64,000 bases of DNA from CAWEHU01 sp963808965 (lineage in GTDB: Bacteria; Pseudomonadota; Alphaproteobacteria; Acetobacterales; Acetobacteraceae). The notes under the pieces are model-generated. The model made no database searches. It saw only the letters and a list, made by a program, of their open reading frames with translations, and was not told the DNA's origin. The stretch covers positions 310,001-374,000 of the forward strand of contig CAWEHU010000016.1 in assembly GCA_963808965.1 (NCBI GenBank), in the 5' to 3' direction. Position 1 is the stretch's first letter. Each line of letters begins with the position of its first letter. The position numbers and the translations under genes are program-made. This document shows positions 18,443-28,846 of the stretch, in pieces.

Positions 18443-19878
18443 AGCTCGCGGCGCTTCTGGTGCTGGTGCCGTTCGTCTCCGCCGCCATCCTCGCCGTGAT
18501 TCCGTCCTGGCGAACCGGCATGTGGGTCAATGCCGCCTCGTCCGTGCTCGCATTCGTGCTTGCTTGCGCGTTGCCCTGGCAGGTGGGTAGATCGGGCGCG
18601 CTGCTGCTGCTCGATCCGCTGGCCGCGCATTTCGCCCTGCTGACCGCGTTCGTCGCGATGACGACGTCCTGGTATAGCCTCGCCTACGTGCCGGTCGAGA
18701 TCGCGCGTCGCAGGCTCAATCGCCGGCGCGTGCGGGTGTACCACGTCGCGTACCAATGCTTCGTCGGCGGGATGTTCCTCGCACTTCTGTCGAACAATCT
18801 CGGCGTGACCTGGGTGGCGGTCGAAACGGCGACCATCGCGGCCGTGCTCGTCGTCGGGTTGCCGCGCACCGCGGAGGCGGTCGAGGCTTCCTGGAAATTC
18901 TTCATGGTCTGCGGCGTCGGGATCGCACTCGCCCTGTTCGGTACCGTGGTGCTCTATCTGGCGGCGCTTCCCGCTCTCGGTCCCGGCTTGCCGGCGATGA
19001 GTTGGAGCACGCTGCTGCCCGCGGCCGCACGATGCGATGGGGCGGTGCTCAATCTGGCCTTCGTTTTCCTGCTGCTCGGCTACGGGACCAAGGCGGGGCT
19101 CGCTCCGATGCACACCTGGATGCCGGACGCGCACGCGGAAGGGCCAACGCCGGTTTCGGCCGTGCTCGCGGGCTCAATTCTGAACGTGGCGCTGTTCGTG
19201 ATCCTCCGGCTGCGTACGCTGATGGCGGCGAATCCGGACGCGATTCCGCCCGGCCCGCCCATCATGGCGCTCGGGCTGCTCTCGCTCCTGCTCGCCGCCT
19301 TTAGTCTTTGGCGCCGGCAGGACGTGAAGAGGTTCTTCGCCTATTCGACCATCGAGCAGAGCGGGGTCGCGGCCTTCGCTTTCGGCTTGGGCGGCCCCGC
19401 GGCGGTGTTCGCCGGGGTGCTGCACATGACCCTGCACACGCTCACCAAGGCGGCGGTCTTCCAGTGCGTCGGGCGTGCGGCCCAGCTCAAAGGGGGGCAG
19501 AAATTCACCGATATCGGCGGCCTCATCGCCTCGCACCGCCTGCTCGGGCTGACGCTGGCGGCGGGAATCGTCGCGATCGCCGCGCTGCCGCCCTTCGGTC
19601 TGTTCACCAGCGAGTTCCTGATAGCAACCGAAACACTGAGACGCATACCGCTGCTATCGTTGCCGCTCGGGATCGGACTCGTCGCGGGGGCCTGGGCGCT
19701 CATCATGCGGTTGCAGACGCTGTGCCTCGGCGCGCCGACCCGGGACCGCGGTCCCGCGCCGGGCGCACTGGCGCTCGCGCCGATATGGGTGCAACTGGCG
19801 ATCATGCTGGTGCTCGGCATCGCCATGCCGGAGACGGTGGTGGAGTGGATGCGCGGAATCGCGGCGACCTCCCGATGA
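18439..19878 (+). CDS. hyfF: Hydrogenase-4 subunit F-like antiporter-type subunit
   Basis: 479 residues, about 13 helices, NuoL/M/N family. Typical motifs: GYGTKAGLAPMHTWMPDAHA with the channel Lys, GPTPVSAVLAGSILNVALFV, FFAYSTIEQSGV and HTLTKAAVFQCVG. A Glu in WVAVETATIAAVLV matches the conserved TM5 glutamate. Together with HyfB it would provide the ion-pumping part of the complex. Four-base overlaps on both sides. Confidence 0.87.
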   Translation: MKLAALLVLVPFVSAAILAVIPSWRTGMWVNAASSVLAFVLACALPWQVGRSGALLLLDPLAAHFALLTAFVAMTTSWYSLAYVPVEIARRRLNRRRVRVYHVAYQCFVGGMFLALLSNNLGVTWVAVETATIAAVLVVGLPRTAEAVEASWKFFMVCGVGIALALFGTVVLYLAALPALGPGLPAMSWSTLLPAAARCDGAVLNLAFVFLLLGYGTKAGLAPMHTWMPDAHAEGPTPVSAVLAGSILNVALFVILRLRTLMAANPDAIPPGPPIMALGLLSLLLAAFSLWRRQDVKRFFAYSTIEQSGVAAFAFGLGGPAAVFAGVLHMTLHTLTKAAVFQCVGRAAQLKGGQKFTDIGGLIASHRLLGLTLAAGIVAIAALPPFGLFTSEFLIATETLRRIPLLSLPLGIGLVAGAWALIMRLQTLCLGAPTRDRGPAPGALALAPIWVQLAIMLVLGIAMPETVVEWMRGIAATSR

Positions 19879-21382
19879 CCGCCTCCGCCCTCATTCGCGC
19901 CGCGCCGCAGGAAGCGTGCCGCCCGTGGCCGCGCCGCGTCCTCTCGCTCGCGGGCTGGTCCGCGATGGCGGACGCGCTGGCTGGACAGCCGGCGCTCGGT
20001 CTGCTCGCGCTCTGGGCCGATACCGCGCATGTCCACGCGCTGTTCGTCGATGAGGGCGCACACGACGTATTGCCGGTTTCGGTGGTGGTGGAAGACGGCC
20101 GGTATCCGGCGCTGTCGCCGAACCGTCCGGGCGCCGCGTGGTTCGAGCGGATGATCCGCGACCTATGGGGACACGAGGCGGAAGGCGCCCGCGACCTGCG
20201 GCCCTGGCTGGACCACGGACGCTGGGGCGGTCTGCATCCGCTGGCGTTGCGCCCGCTTCCATCCGCCGGCAACCCGGAGCCGCCCGAGTTCCTTCCCGCG
20301 GAGGGCGAGGATCTGCATCAGATCCCGATCGGCCCGGTTCATGCCGGAACGATCGAGCCAGGCCATTTTCGCCTGACCGCGCACGGCGAGACGGTGGTGC
20401 GGTTGGAGGTGCGGCTCGGTTACTCTCACAAAGGGCCAGCTCGCGCTGATGCGCGGCAAATCTCCGCGCGTCGCGGCGCGTTTCGCCGCGCGCGCTCTCC
20501 GGCGATTCGACCGTTGCGCATTCAATCGCCTTCGCCCGCGCGACCGAGGCCGCTCTGGACATCGACGCTCCGCCCCGAGCCCACTCTCTGCGCGCGGTCA
20601 TGGGCGAGTTGGAGCGGATCGCCAACCATCTCGGCGATGTCGGCGCCATCTGCAACGATGCGAGCTTCGCTTTCGCGCTCGCCCGTTTCGGCTGGCACCG
20701 CGAAATGGTGCTGCGCGCCTGCGCCGCCGCGTTCGGGCATCGGCTGATGATGGATTGCGTGGTGCCCGGCGGGATAGCCGTGGACATGACACCGGAGGGT
20801 AGCGAGCGGATCCGCCGCGCGCTGGACGATGTGGAGGCGGAGCTGACGGAGTTGGCCCGGATCTACATCGAACACGCGAGCTTGGCGGACCGGATGATGG
20901 GCACCGGGATCGTGAGCGCAGAACTGGTCGCAGGCTTCGCGGCCGGGGGTTTCATCGGGCGAGCCGCCGGACGCGGCTTCGATGCGCGCCGGTTCCCTGG
21001 ATACCCGCCGTACGACGCGCTGGACGTGAGGGTGCCAGTGCTGACGGAGGGCGACGTGAACGCGCGCGTGGGCATCCGTCTTGCCGAGATCAAGGAGAGC
21101 GTGCGGCTGGTTCGGGCCTTGCTCGACGGGTTGCCCGCTGGCGCGCTCTCGGTGCAGTTGCCGCCCTCGAGCGGCGAGGGAATCGGAGTCGCCGAGGGAT
21201 TTCGCGGCGACATATGGTACTGGCTGCGTTTGGATGCCGGCTCGATCGCGGCCGTGTTCCCGCGCGACCCGAGCTGGGCGCAGTGGCCGTTGCTGGAAGA
21301 CGCGATCCGCGGCAACATCGTCGCGGACTTTCCCCTGTGCAACAAGAGTTTCAATTGTTCTTACTCGGGTGTTGATTTGTAG
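19875..21382 (+). CDS. hyfG: Hydrogenase-4 large-subunit-like protein without Ni ligands, two frameshifts
   Basis: The N-terminal third is NuoC/HyfG-like (VHALFVDEGAHDVLPVSVVV, WFERMIRDLWG). The rest is NuoD/hydrogenase-large-subunit-like: RLGYSHKG, then in other frames LSGDSTVAHSIAFARATEAA, and MGELERIANHLGDVGAICND. The frame changes near 20430 and near 20495; all three parts join without obvious loss. At the position of the Ni-binding CGxC motif it has SGDST, and the C-terminus (CNKSFNCSYSGVDL) has no DPCxxC. It therefore cannot bind NiFe like HycE/HyfG and belongs with the energy-converting-hydrogenase-related (Ehr) group. No HyfI/NuoB-like gene follows. Confidence 0.8.
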
Positions 21383-21694
21383 ATGATTGGAAGTCGTCCC
21401 CAGCCCCTCCCACAAGGCGCTACCCGGGCTAGCCCCGTCTCGCGGTGACTGGAAACGCGCCCGCAAATTCCGTTCATCCTCGCGAAAGCGGGGATCCAGT
21501 CGCGCACAAGGCTGGCGTTGCTCTGCAAGACTGGGTTCCCGCTTGCGCGGGAATGAACGGAGGGTCACACAGGGCCGCCTACAGTCAGCCCAAAACGGCT
21601 CTAGCCTATGGGGAGGGCCCCCGCCTCCACATATGGAATGCGTGGCAGTTGGGCTTCGCGTCCGCAGATAACGGAATCTGCGCTACCAGACGGT
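21383..21694. other. Intergenic stretch after the hyf cluster
   Basis: No gene is visible. This is where a HyfI/NuoB-type small subunit would be expected, but no CxxC-bearing frame is found. It holds a pair of REP-like inverted repeats at 21471-21559 and otherwise unremarkable sequence up to the end of livF on the other strand. Confidence 0.6.
21471..21559. repeat. REP-like inverted repeat pair
   Basis: Two 30-base arms, 21471-21500 and 21530-21559, are inverted copies with 25 of 30 positions matching, separated by 29 bases. Each arm also contains its own small palindrome (CCCGC...GCGGG around GCAA or GAAA). The core resembles the dispersed REP/BIME-type palindromes common between proteobacterial genes. 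It lies between convergent operons, where such elements often stabilise transcripts or end transcription. Confidence 0.7.
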
Positions 21695-22502
21695 CTAACT
21701 TAGCCACCGCTTGCGGCGGCGGTAAGACTTTACGTCACGAAAGGATCTGCGCGTTCCCTCGGCGATGCCGAGGTAAAACTCCCTGACATCGTCGTTCTCT
21801 CGCAGGCTCGCGGCGTCGCCGTCCATCACCACCCGCCCGGTCTCGAGAATATAGCCGTAGCGCGCGTAGCGGAGCGCCAAATTGGTGTTCTGCTCGGCAA
21901 GTAGGAAGGAGACCCCCTCGGTCTCATTGAGGGTGCGAACGATCTCGAAGATTTCTTCCACGACCTGGGGCGCCAGACCCATGGATGGTTCGTCCAGCAG
22001 GATCATGGTCGGACGCGACATCATGGCGCGGCCGATCGCGCACATCTGCTGCTCTCCACCTGAAGTATAACCGGCGAGCAACTGTCGCCGATCCCGCAGC
22101 CGGGGGAAGCTGCCGTAAACGCGGTCGAGATCGCGACGGATCGCCGTCCGCCCGTCACTGCGGGTGAAGGCGCCGGTCAGCAGATTGTCCTCGATCGTCA
22201 AGTGCTCGAAGCAGAAGCGGCCTTCCAGCACCTGAATGCACCCGCGCCGCACCAGTTCGTTGGGCGAGAGCCGATCGACGCGCTCACCGTCGAAGGTGAT
22301 CGAGCCCTTCGTCACTTCGCCGCGCTCCGCGCGCAGCAGAATTCGATATCGCCTTGAGCGTCGTCGTCTTTCCCGCGCCATTCGCCCCGAGCAGCGCCAC
22401 GATGCCCCCGCGCGGGACCGAAAGAGACACGCCCTTCAGCACGAGGATCACGTGATCGTAGACGACCTCGATGTTGTTGACCGCAAGGATCGGCTCGGCC
22501 AT
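21695..22502 (-). CDS. livF: Branched-chain (HAAT) ABC transporter ATPase LivF, one frameshift
   Basis: Walker A GANGAGKTTTLKAI lies in the first 70 residues; the signature GGEQQMCAIGRAMMSRP, Walker B ILLDEPSMGLAP and the H-loop substitute region LLAEQNTNLAL lie in the second part. The frame changes near 22340-22350, shortly after Walker A. The signature reads SGGEQQ as usual for LivF. Last gene of the acyl-CoA ligase / liv operon, starting 4 bases after the binding-protein gene. The C-terminus has an unusually basic tail (SYRRRKRWLS). Confidence 0.88.
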
Positions 22503-22506
22503 TCGT

Positions 22507-23827
22507 TCACGAGGCCTTGTCGCAGGTCTCCGTACGCTGCGGCCAGCCCGTATTCTTCTCTACATAGTCCTTCGCCGCGGCCTCGATCAGCGGGCGGATC
22601 ACGTCGGTCATCGGCGTGACCTGTTCACCGACCTTGACGTATTTCGTGCCGTCCCACTCCTGGAGAAACAGGGGACCGTGACCGTTATGATCGGCGCAGG
22701 AAAGACGGAGCGGCGGAGCGAAGCCGTCGAAGCCCAGTTCCTTCAATCGCGCGGGTGTAAGCTCGATTGTCTCGAGGCCCCGCCGCACGTCTTCCCCGGT
22801 CACGACCTTCTTGCCGGTCAACATCTGCGCGTTGTGAATCGCCTCGGCAATCAGCAGCGAGTTATAGATGCCCCGATTGTAAAGCACCTCGCCCACCTTG
22901 TCCTTGGGCGTCTGGCTCAGCCCCTTATCGACGACGTATTTCTGGACATCCTGGATCGCGGGGTAGCCGGCGCCAAGGCCGTGCCAGTTGAGCTCCTTGA
23001 ATCCCTTGGAGCCCTCGCCGGCGCCTCTCGCGTCGTCCTCGGTTGGCCACCAGATCGAGAGGAGGTGGTTCATCGGATAATTGACCTTGACCGCTTCCTT
23101 GATGGCGGTCGGATTGAACGCGCCCCAGCCATACATGACCATGTAGTCCGGACGATCGCGCCGCACGCTGAGCCATTGCGACGACTGATTCTGCATCTCC
23201 GTTGCCGCGACCGGATAATATTTGACCTCGAAGCCGGTACTGCTTCGCGAACTGCTCAAGCAGCGGTATCGGTTCCTTGCCGTAGGGGGCGTCGAGGTAG
23301 ATGTAGCCGATCTTCTTGCCTTTCAGCTTATCCAGCCCGCCTTCCTCGGACGCGATGTGCTTCAAAATAGCCGACAAGCCGTCCCAATACGTATCGGGCG
23401 GGTTGAAGATCCAAGGGAAAGTGTCGCCCAGCGCCGACGCGGTAAGCCCGTAAGCCATGGAGAGGATCGGGATCTTGTCGACCGCCGCACGCGGGATGAT
23501 CGTGAGCGTAATGCCGGTGGACCATGGGTTGATCATGACCGGCTTCTTGCCCTTGACCGCCTCGTAGCACTCGATCCCTTTTTTCGTGTCGTAGCCGGTC
23601 TCGCACTCTTCGATGGCCAGTTTCACACCGCCGATCCCGCCATCGCGCTCATTCAGCATCGCCAGATAATCGTGCATCCCGTTGGCAACCGGGATGCCCG
23701 AGCCCGAGAAAGGGCCGGTGCGATAGGTGAAGAGCGGGACATAGATCGTGTCTTCGGCCAAGGCCGGCCGACTGCTCGCGGTCAACGCGGCCATGAAAGC
23801 AGCGAGTGCAATCGCGGTCAGCTTCAT
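22507..23827 (-). CDS. Branched-chain-type ABC transporter substrate-binding protein, one frameshift
   Basis: The N-terminal signal peptide (MKLTAIALAAFMAALTA, cleavage after ALAE) directs it to the periplasm. The body is a type-I periplasmic binding fold of the LivJ/LivK kind: PLFTYRTGPFSGSGIP, ECETGYDTKKGIECYEAVKG, and later QWLSVRRDRPDYMVMYGWG and MLTGKKVVTGEDVRRGLE. The frame changes near 23225-23245. Cysteines in ECETGYD..ECYE are typical of the subgroup found next to acyl-CoA ligases. The ligand is not evident; the partner ligase suggests a carboxylic acid (inference). Confidence 0.87.
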
Positions 23828-23893
23828 ATCGGACTCCCTTCGATCCGGGGGCCTCTGCGGGCCGCGCCGGTCCCCATCATAGCTCGTTCCGGC

Positions 23894-24971
23894 CTAGTAC
23901 GGGAACGGCCAGACTCGCAACTTTTGCTTGCCCGTCTGCCACAACCGCGCCAGCCCGAAGGGCTCGGCTATCAGGAACAAGATAATCAAAGCGCCGACGA
24001 TCATGGAGGTAAGGTGCTCCACCACCGACGCGTGAATCGGGACGCCGAACGCGGAAGGCAGGCCGCGCAACAGGATCGGGAGCACATGGATCAGCGCCGC
24101 GCCGAAGAAACTGCCGACGAGGCTGCCGAGACCCCCGATGATGACCATGAAGAGCACGAGAAACGACAGCTCGATCGAGAACACGTCGGGTTCGGCGCTG
24201 CCGTACCAGAGAAACACCATCAGCGCCCCGGCTACACCACAGTAATAGGAAGAGACGGCGAAGGCGAGCAGCTTGGTCGGCATCAGCCGGATCCCGATCA
24301 GCTCCGCGGCGATGTCCATGTCCCGCACCGCCATCCAGGACCGTCCGATGCGCCCGCGCACGAGATTGGATGCTGCCGAGAGTCATGAGAGCGACGATGC
24401 CGAGGACCAGGTAGTAGCGCACCACCGGCGATGCCGTCGGCCCGGTGATCGTCAAGCCGAGTAGGGTGCGTGCGGGCACCTCGATCGCTCCGGACGTGCT
24501 GTAGTTGTAGAGCCAGGGCACGCGCTGGAAGCACCATTGCAGAAAAAACTGCGCCGCCAGCGTGGCGACGGCGAGATAAAAGCCCTTGATGCGCAGCGAC
24601 GGCAACCCGAACAGCGCTCCCACCGCTGCCGAAAACAGACCCGACACCAGGATCCAGACGATGAGATTCACCCCGGGGAACGCGGTCGTGAGCTTGTAGC
24701 AGGCGTACGCTCCGACTCCCATGAACGCCGCGGTCCCGAGCGAGATCAGTCCGGCATAACCGGTCAGCAAGTTCAACCCCATTGCGGCGAGCGCGAAAAT
24801 GAGAAACGGGGTCATGACGGCGTCGAGAAAAAAGGCGCTGCCTTCAACCGGGATCAGGCCGAAGGCGATGCCAAGGATGATGAGGAAACCGATGCGGTCC
24901 TGTAGCACCGGAAACAAAGCCATGTCGGCCGCGTAGCTCGTCTTGTACTGGCCCGCTTCGCGGTAGAACAT
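23894..24971 (-). CDS. livM: Branched-chain-type ABC transporter permease LivM, one frameshift
   Basis: About 358 residues with eight to ten helices. N-terminal extension MFYREAGQYKTSYAADMALF, then GLNLLTGYAGLISLGTAAFMGVGAY, the LivM signature; the EAA-like cytoplasmic loop RGRIGRSWMAVRDMDIAAEL lies after a frame change near 24365-24372. Ends with FGLARLW and a short basic tail. Starts 3 bases after livH. Confidence 0.88.
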
Positions 24972-24974
24972 GGT

Positions 24975-25931
24975 CTAGATCCGCTCGATGATCGCTTCGC
25001 CGAACAGGCCCTGCGGCCGGAACAGGAGCACGATCAAGGCGATAACGTAGGCGAGCCAGCTCTCGATGCCGCCGCCGACCAGCGGTCCCCAGTAGAACTC
25101 GCCGAGTTTCTCGCAGACGCCGATGATGAGGCCACCCACGATCGCGCCCGGAACCGAAGTGAAACCGCCCAGGATGAGGACCGGAAGCGCCTTCAGCGCG
25201 ATGATCTGAAGCGCGAACGAGACTTCCGAGCGTGCGCCCCACATGATTCCGGTTACGAGCGCGACCACGCCAGCCGCGAACCAGACGATGACCCAAATTT
25301 GGTTCAGCGATATGCCAACGGAGAGAGCCGCCTTGTGGCTGTCGGCGACGGCGCGGAGCGCACGGCCGATGCGGGTGCGCTGGAACAGCACCGCCAGGAC
25401 CGCGACCATCAGCGAGGCGATGACCGCAGCCGCGATGTCGAGCTTTTGCAGCGAGACAAGTCCGCCCAGGATATGCAGATCGATGGAGCCCTCTGGCAGG
25501 AAAAGCTCCGACGTGATCATGCGTTTGGGATTGCCGCCAAAAGCGAACTCCCCGAAACCGATGAGGAAATAGGTTAGCCCGAACGTCGCCATGAACAGGA
25601 TGATATCGGGCCGGTTCACCAGAGGCCGCAGCACCAGCCGCTCGATCCCGACCGCGAGCAGGAACATGACGCCGAGCGCGAGCACGAGCGCCAGCAAGGC
25701 AGGGATGCCCAGATCGTGCAGGCCGACCAGGGTGAGCGCGGCGAACACCACCATGATGCCCTGCGCGAAATTGAACACGCCGGAGGCCTTGTAGATCAGC
25801 ACGAAACCGAGCGCGACGAGCGCATAGAGCACGCCTGAGACCAGACCTTCCCAGATGGTCTGAACCAGCAGATCGGGCGCACCCGCCATCTGCACGAATG
25901 GATCGAGGAGCACCTTGTAGAGCAGGTCCAT
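24975..25931 (-). CDS. livH: Branched-chain-type ABC transporter permease LivH
   Basis: An intact 318-residue permease. Family motifs: YALVALGFVLIYKASGVFNF with AQG, the EAA-like loop RTRIGRALRAVADSHKAALS, and GGFTSVPGAIVGGLIIGVCE near the end; final motif RPQGLFGEAIIERI. Eight predicted helices. It forms the membrane channel with LivM, energised by LivG and LivF. Confidence 0.93.
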   Translation of the reverse strand: MDLLYKVLLDPFVQMAGAPDLLVQTIWEGLVSGVLYALVALGFVLIYKASGVFNFAQGIMVVFAALTLVGLHDLGIPALLALVLALGVMFLLAVGIERLVLRPLVNRPDIILFMATFGLTYFLIGFGEFAFGGNPKRMITSELFLPEGSIDLHILGGLVSLQKLDIAAAVIASLMVAVLAVLFQRTRIGRALRAVADSHKAALSVGISLNQIWVIVWFAAGVVALVTGIMWGARSEVSFALQIIALKALPVLILGGFTSVPGAIVGGLIIGVCEKLGEFYWGPLVGGGIESWLAYVIALIVLLFRPQGLFGEAIIERI

Positions 25932-25943
25932 CCCGCGCCGCCC

Positions 25944-26733
25944 TTAATGCGCGTACGCCGAGATACGCCGCTATGACCCGCTCGTCCCGCTTCACCGCGG
26001 CGGGAACGTCGTCGGCGATCTTGCGTCCATATTCCAGCACGACGACCCGGTCCGACAAATCCATGACGACGCCCATGTCGTGCTCGATCAACGCGATCGT
26101 CGTGCCGAACTGGTTATTCACGTCGAGGATGAAGCGGCACATGTCCTCCTTCTCCTCCATGTTCATCCCGGCCATCGGCTCGTCGAGGAGCAGCAGCTCC
26201 GGCTCCATCGCCAGCGCGCGGCCCAGCTCCACGCGCTTTTGCAGGCCATAGGGAAGCTTGCCGACGGGAACACGCCGGATCGCCTCGATTTCCAGGAAGT
26301 CGATGATCTCCTCGACGAAACGGCGATGCGCGATCTCCTCCCGCAGCGCGGGGCCGTGGCGCAGCAACTGCCAGAACAATCCGCGGCGCATCTTCAGCGT
26401 GCGTCCGGCCATGAGATTGTCGAGCGTCGTCATTCCTTTGAACAGAGCAACGTTCTGGAACGTGCGCGCGATGCCCTGACGCGCCGCAACCGAGGGACGC
26501 ATGCGCGAGCGCGCCCGGCCCTTGAACGTGATGCATCCCCGCTGCGGATGATAGAAGCCGTTGATGACGTTCAGCATGGAGGTCTTGCCGGCGCCGTTCG
26601 GACCGATGATGGCGCGAATCTCGCCACGCCGGATGTCGAAGGAGACGTCGGTGATCGCCTTCACGCCGCCGAAGCGGAGCGAGACGCCTTCGACGGCCAG
26701 CAACACCTCGCCAGCCTCTCCATCTCCCCTCAT
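25944..26733 (-). CDS. livG: Branched-chain-type ABC transporter ATPase LivG
   Basis: About 262 residues. Walker A GPNGAGKTSMLNVI, Q-loop region TFQNVALFKGMTTLDNL, signature LPYGLQKRVELGRALA (LivG-type, YG instead of SG), Walker B LLLLDEPMAGMN and H-loop LIEHDMGVVMDLSDRV. The open frame does not stop after AAYLGVRA but runs on over livH; one base later in phase a TAA at 25944-25946 ends the protein as in homologues, so a one-base error near the stop is likely. Its ATG overlaps the stop of the acyl-CoA ligase gene (ATGA). Confidence 0.88.
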
Positions 26734-28700
26734 GCGGCTTTGTCCAGCGCGGTTGGGGAATGCGGCGACAAGTCCCTGATCCGGACACGGGCGGAGATCA
26801 TGCCCTTGCGGCCGTCCTCGAACGTCACCTCGGTCGCGATATCCGCCTCGCCGGCTCCGCTGTATAGCGCCTCGATCAGCTTGGCGTAGCGCTCGGCGAT
26901 GAAGCGGCGGCGTACCTTCTGGGTGCGGGTCAGCTCGCCGTCATCGGCATCGAGCTCCTTGTGCAACACGAGGAACCGCCGGATCCGGAGGCCGTTCATG
27001 CCGGGTTCGGCGGCAAGATCCCGGTTCACCTGTTCGATATGCGATTGCAGCAGATCGTATACTCGCTCATTCCCGGCCAGCTCCTGATAGCTGGCATAGG
27101 TGATGCCGTGCCGTTCGGCCCAATTGCCGACGGCGGTGAGGTCGATGTTGAGAAAGCAGGTCACGCAGTCGCGCCCATCGCCGAAAGCGACGGCCTCGCG
27201 GATGTTGGCGTAGAATTTGAGCTTGTTCTCGATGTATTTCGGGGGAAACAGCAAACCGTTCTTTAGCCGGCCCACGTCGCGGGCGCGATCTATGATCTTG
27301 AGCTGGCCGCTTGCGTCGAAAAATCCCGCGTCCCCGGTCCGGACATACCCGTCCGACGTCACGGCCTCGGCGGTCCGCTCATCATCCCTGAAATACGCGA
27401 TGAACTGCCCGGGCGACTTGAACTGTATCTCACCGTTTTCCGCGAGCCGAATCTCGACTTCTGGCAGAACCCCGCCGACCGTATCGGGACGAATCTCGCC
27501 ATCGGCCTGCGCGGTCAGATACAGAAAGCTCTCGGTCTGGCCATAGAACTGCTTCAGGTTCATCCCGAGCGAACGATAGAAAGAAAACAGGTCGGGTCCG
27601 ATGGCCTCGCCCGCGGTATAGGCGACCCGGATGCGTGAAAAGCCGAGCCTGTTCTTCAGCGGCGCATAGACCAATAGGCGACCGACTCCGTAGAGCAGCC
27701 GTCCGCCCAAGCCAACGCGCTGGCCATTGAGGATGCGCTCGCCGTAGCGCCGGGCGACCTGGATGAAGAAGTGAAACATGCGCCGCTGGAGCGCGCCGGC
27801 GTCCTCCATTCGCACCATCGTCGCGGTCAGCAGGTTCTCGAACACGCGCGGCGGAGCGAAATAGAATGTCGGACCGATCTCCCGCAAATTCTCCTGAACG
27901 GTTTCGACGCTCTCCGGACAAGCGATGCACCAGCCCGCGACCAATCCCTGCGCATAGGTCATGTAGTGGTCGCCGACCCAGGCGAGCGGCAGATAGGCGA
28001 GCACCTCGTCACTTTCAGTCAGACGGTCGAACGCCACCGTGCTTTGCGCGGCGCGCACGGACCGCTCCGCCGAGAGAAGCACGCCCTTCGGACGGCCGGT
28101 GGTGCCCGAAGTGTACAGGATCGCCGATACATCCTCTCCACTGCCACCGGCGATTTCCGCGTCCAGCCATTCCCGCGTCCGTGCGTCCGCGGCCAACGCC
28201 TCCGCTCCGTCGGCACTGACCGTTTCAATCGAATGGAGACGCGTATGGTCGTAATCGCGCAGTCCCTTGCGCTCGTCATACAAAATCCGTTCGAGCTTCG
28301 GCAGGCGTTCGGATACGGACAGAAGCTTGTCGACCTGCTCCTGGTCCTGCGCGATGGCGAAGCGCGCGGCGGCGTGCGACAGGACGAATGCGATCTCGTC
28401 GGCGACGGAATTGGCGTAGACCGGCACCGGGGCGGCGCCGAGCGCCTGGACCGCCATGAAAGACCAGTAGAGCCGCGGCCGATTTCCGCCCAGGATGGCG
28501 CAGGCATCGCCGCGCCGAAGGCCGAGCCGATGGAGGCCGACGGTCAGAGCGCGGACCGCCGCGTAGACCTCCTCCCAGGTCCAGCTCTGCCAAATACCGA
28601 GGTCCTTGTGCCGAAAGGCGGGACGGCTACCCCGGAGCGCGGCATTTCGCGCCAGCAGCTTAGGAAACGTGTTCTCGGTCTGCGGAACGTGGGTGCTCAG
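26730..28700 (-). CDS. AMP-dependent long-chain acyl-CoA ligase (FadD-like), CTG start
   Basis: 656 residues. Adenylate-forming motifs: A3 LYTSGTTGRPKGV, A5 FYGQTESF, A7 YVRTGDAG, A8 IIDRARDVGRLKNG. It would turn a free carboxylic acid into its CoA thioester. The homologous N-terminus (STHVPQTENTFPKLLARN) begins at a CTG (28698-28700) six bases after an AGGAG at 28707-28711 and directly behind a TAA; the first ATG, at residue ~82, would remove conserved sequence. First gene of the operon with livG-H-M-binding protein-livF, so the ligase probably traps the acid imported by that transporter (inference). Confidence 0.87.
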   Translation of the reverse strand: MSTHVPQTENTFPKLLARNAALRGSRPAFRHKDLGIWQSWTWEEVYAAVRALTVGLHRLGLRRGDACAILGGNRPRLYWSFMAVQALGAAPVPVYANSVADEIAFVLSHAAARFAIAQDQEQVDKLLSVSERLPKLERILYDERKGLRDYDHTRLHSIETVSADGAEALAADARTREWLDAEIAGGSGEDVSAILYTSGTTGRPKGVLLSAERSVRAAQSTVAFDRLTESDEVLAYLPLAWVGDHYMTYAQGLVAGWCIACPESVETVQENLREIGPTFYFAPPRVFENLLTATMVRMEDAGALQRRMFHFFIQVARRYGERILNGQRVGLGGRLLYGVGRLLVYAPLKNRLGFSRIRVAYTAGEAIGPDLFSFYRSLGMNLKQFYGQTESFLYLTAQADGEIRPDTVGGVLPEVEIRLAENGEIQFKSPGQFIAYFRDDERTAEAVTSDGYVRTGDAGFFDASGQLKIIDRARDVGRLKNGLLFPPKYIENKLKFYANIREAVAFGDGRDCVTCFLNIDLTAVGNWAERHGITYASYQELAGNERVYDLLQSHIEQVNRDLAAEPGMNGLRIRRFLVLHKELDADDGELTRTQKVRRRFIAERYAKLIEALYSGAGEADIATEVTFEDGRKGMISARVRIRDLSPHSPTALDKAA

Positions 28701-28846
28701 GCCTTACTCCTGCCGGGCCGCTCTGACGCCAAGGCGTATCGGCGCAATTGAACGGCATAGCAACGAAGGGCGGGAGGCGCCAGCACCCACCGGATGCGAT
28801 CCGGCTTGCGTTGTGTTCCGATCCCCTCGCGGCTATGACCGGCTGC

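Noticed and set aside
24844..25943. Extension of livG into a 629-residue protein
   Set aside because: The extra part overlaps livH in another phase and has Arg/Gly-rich nonsense composition; a one-base error at the livG stop explains it.
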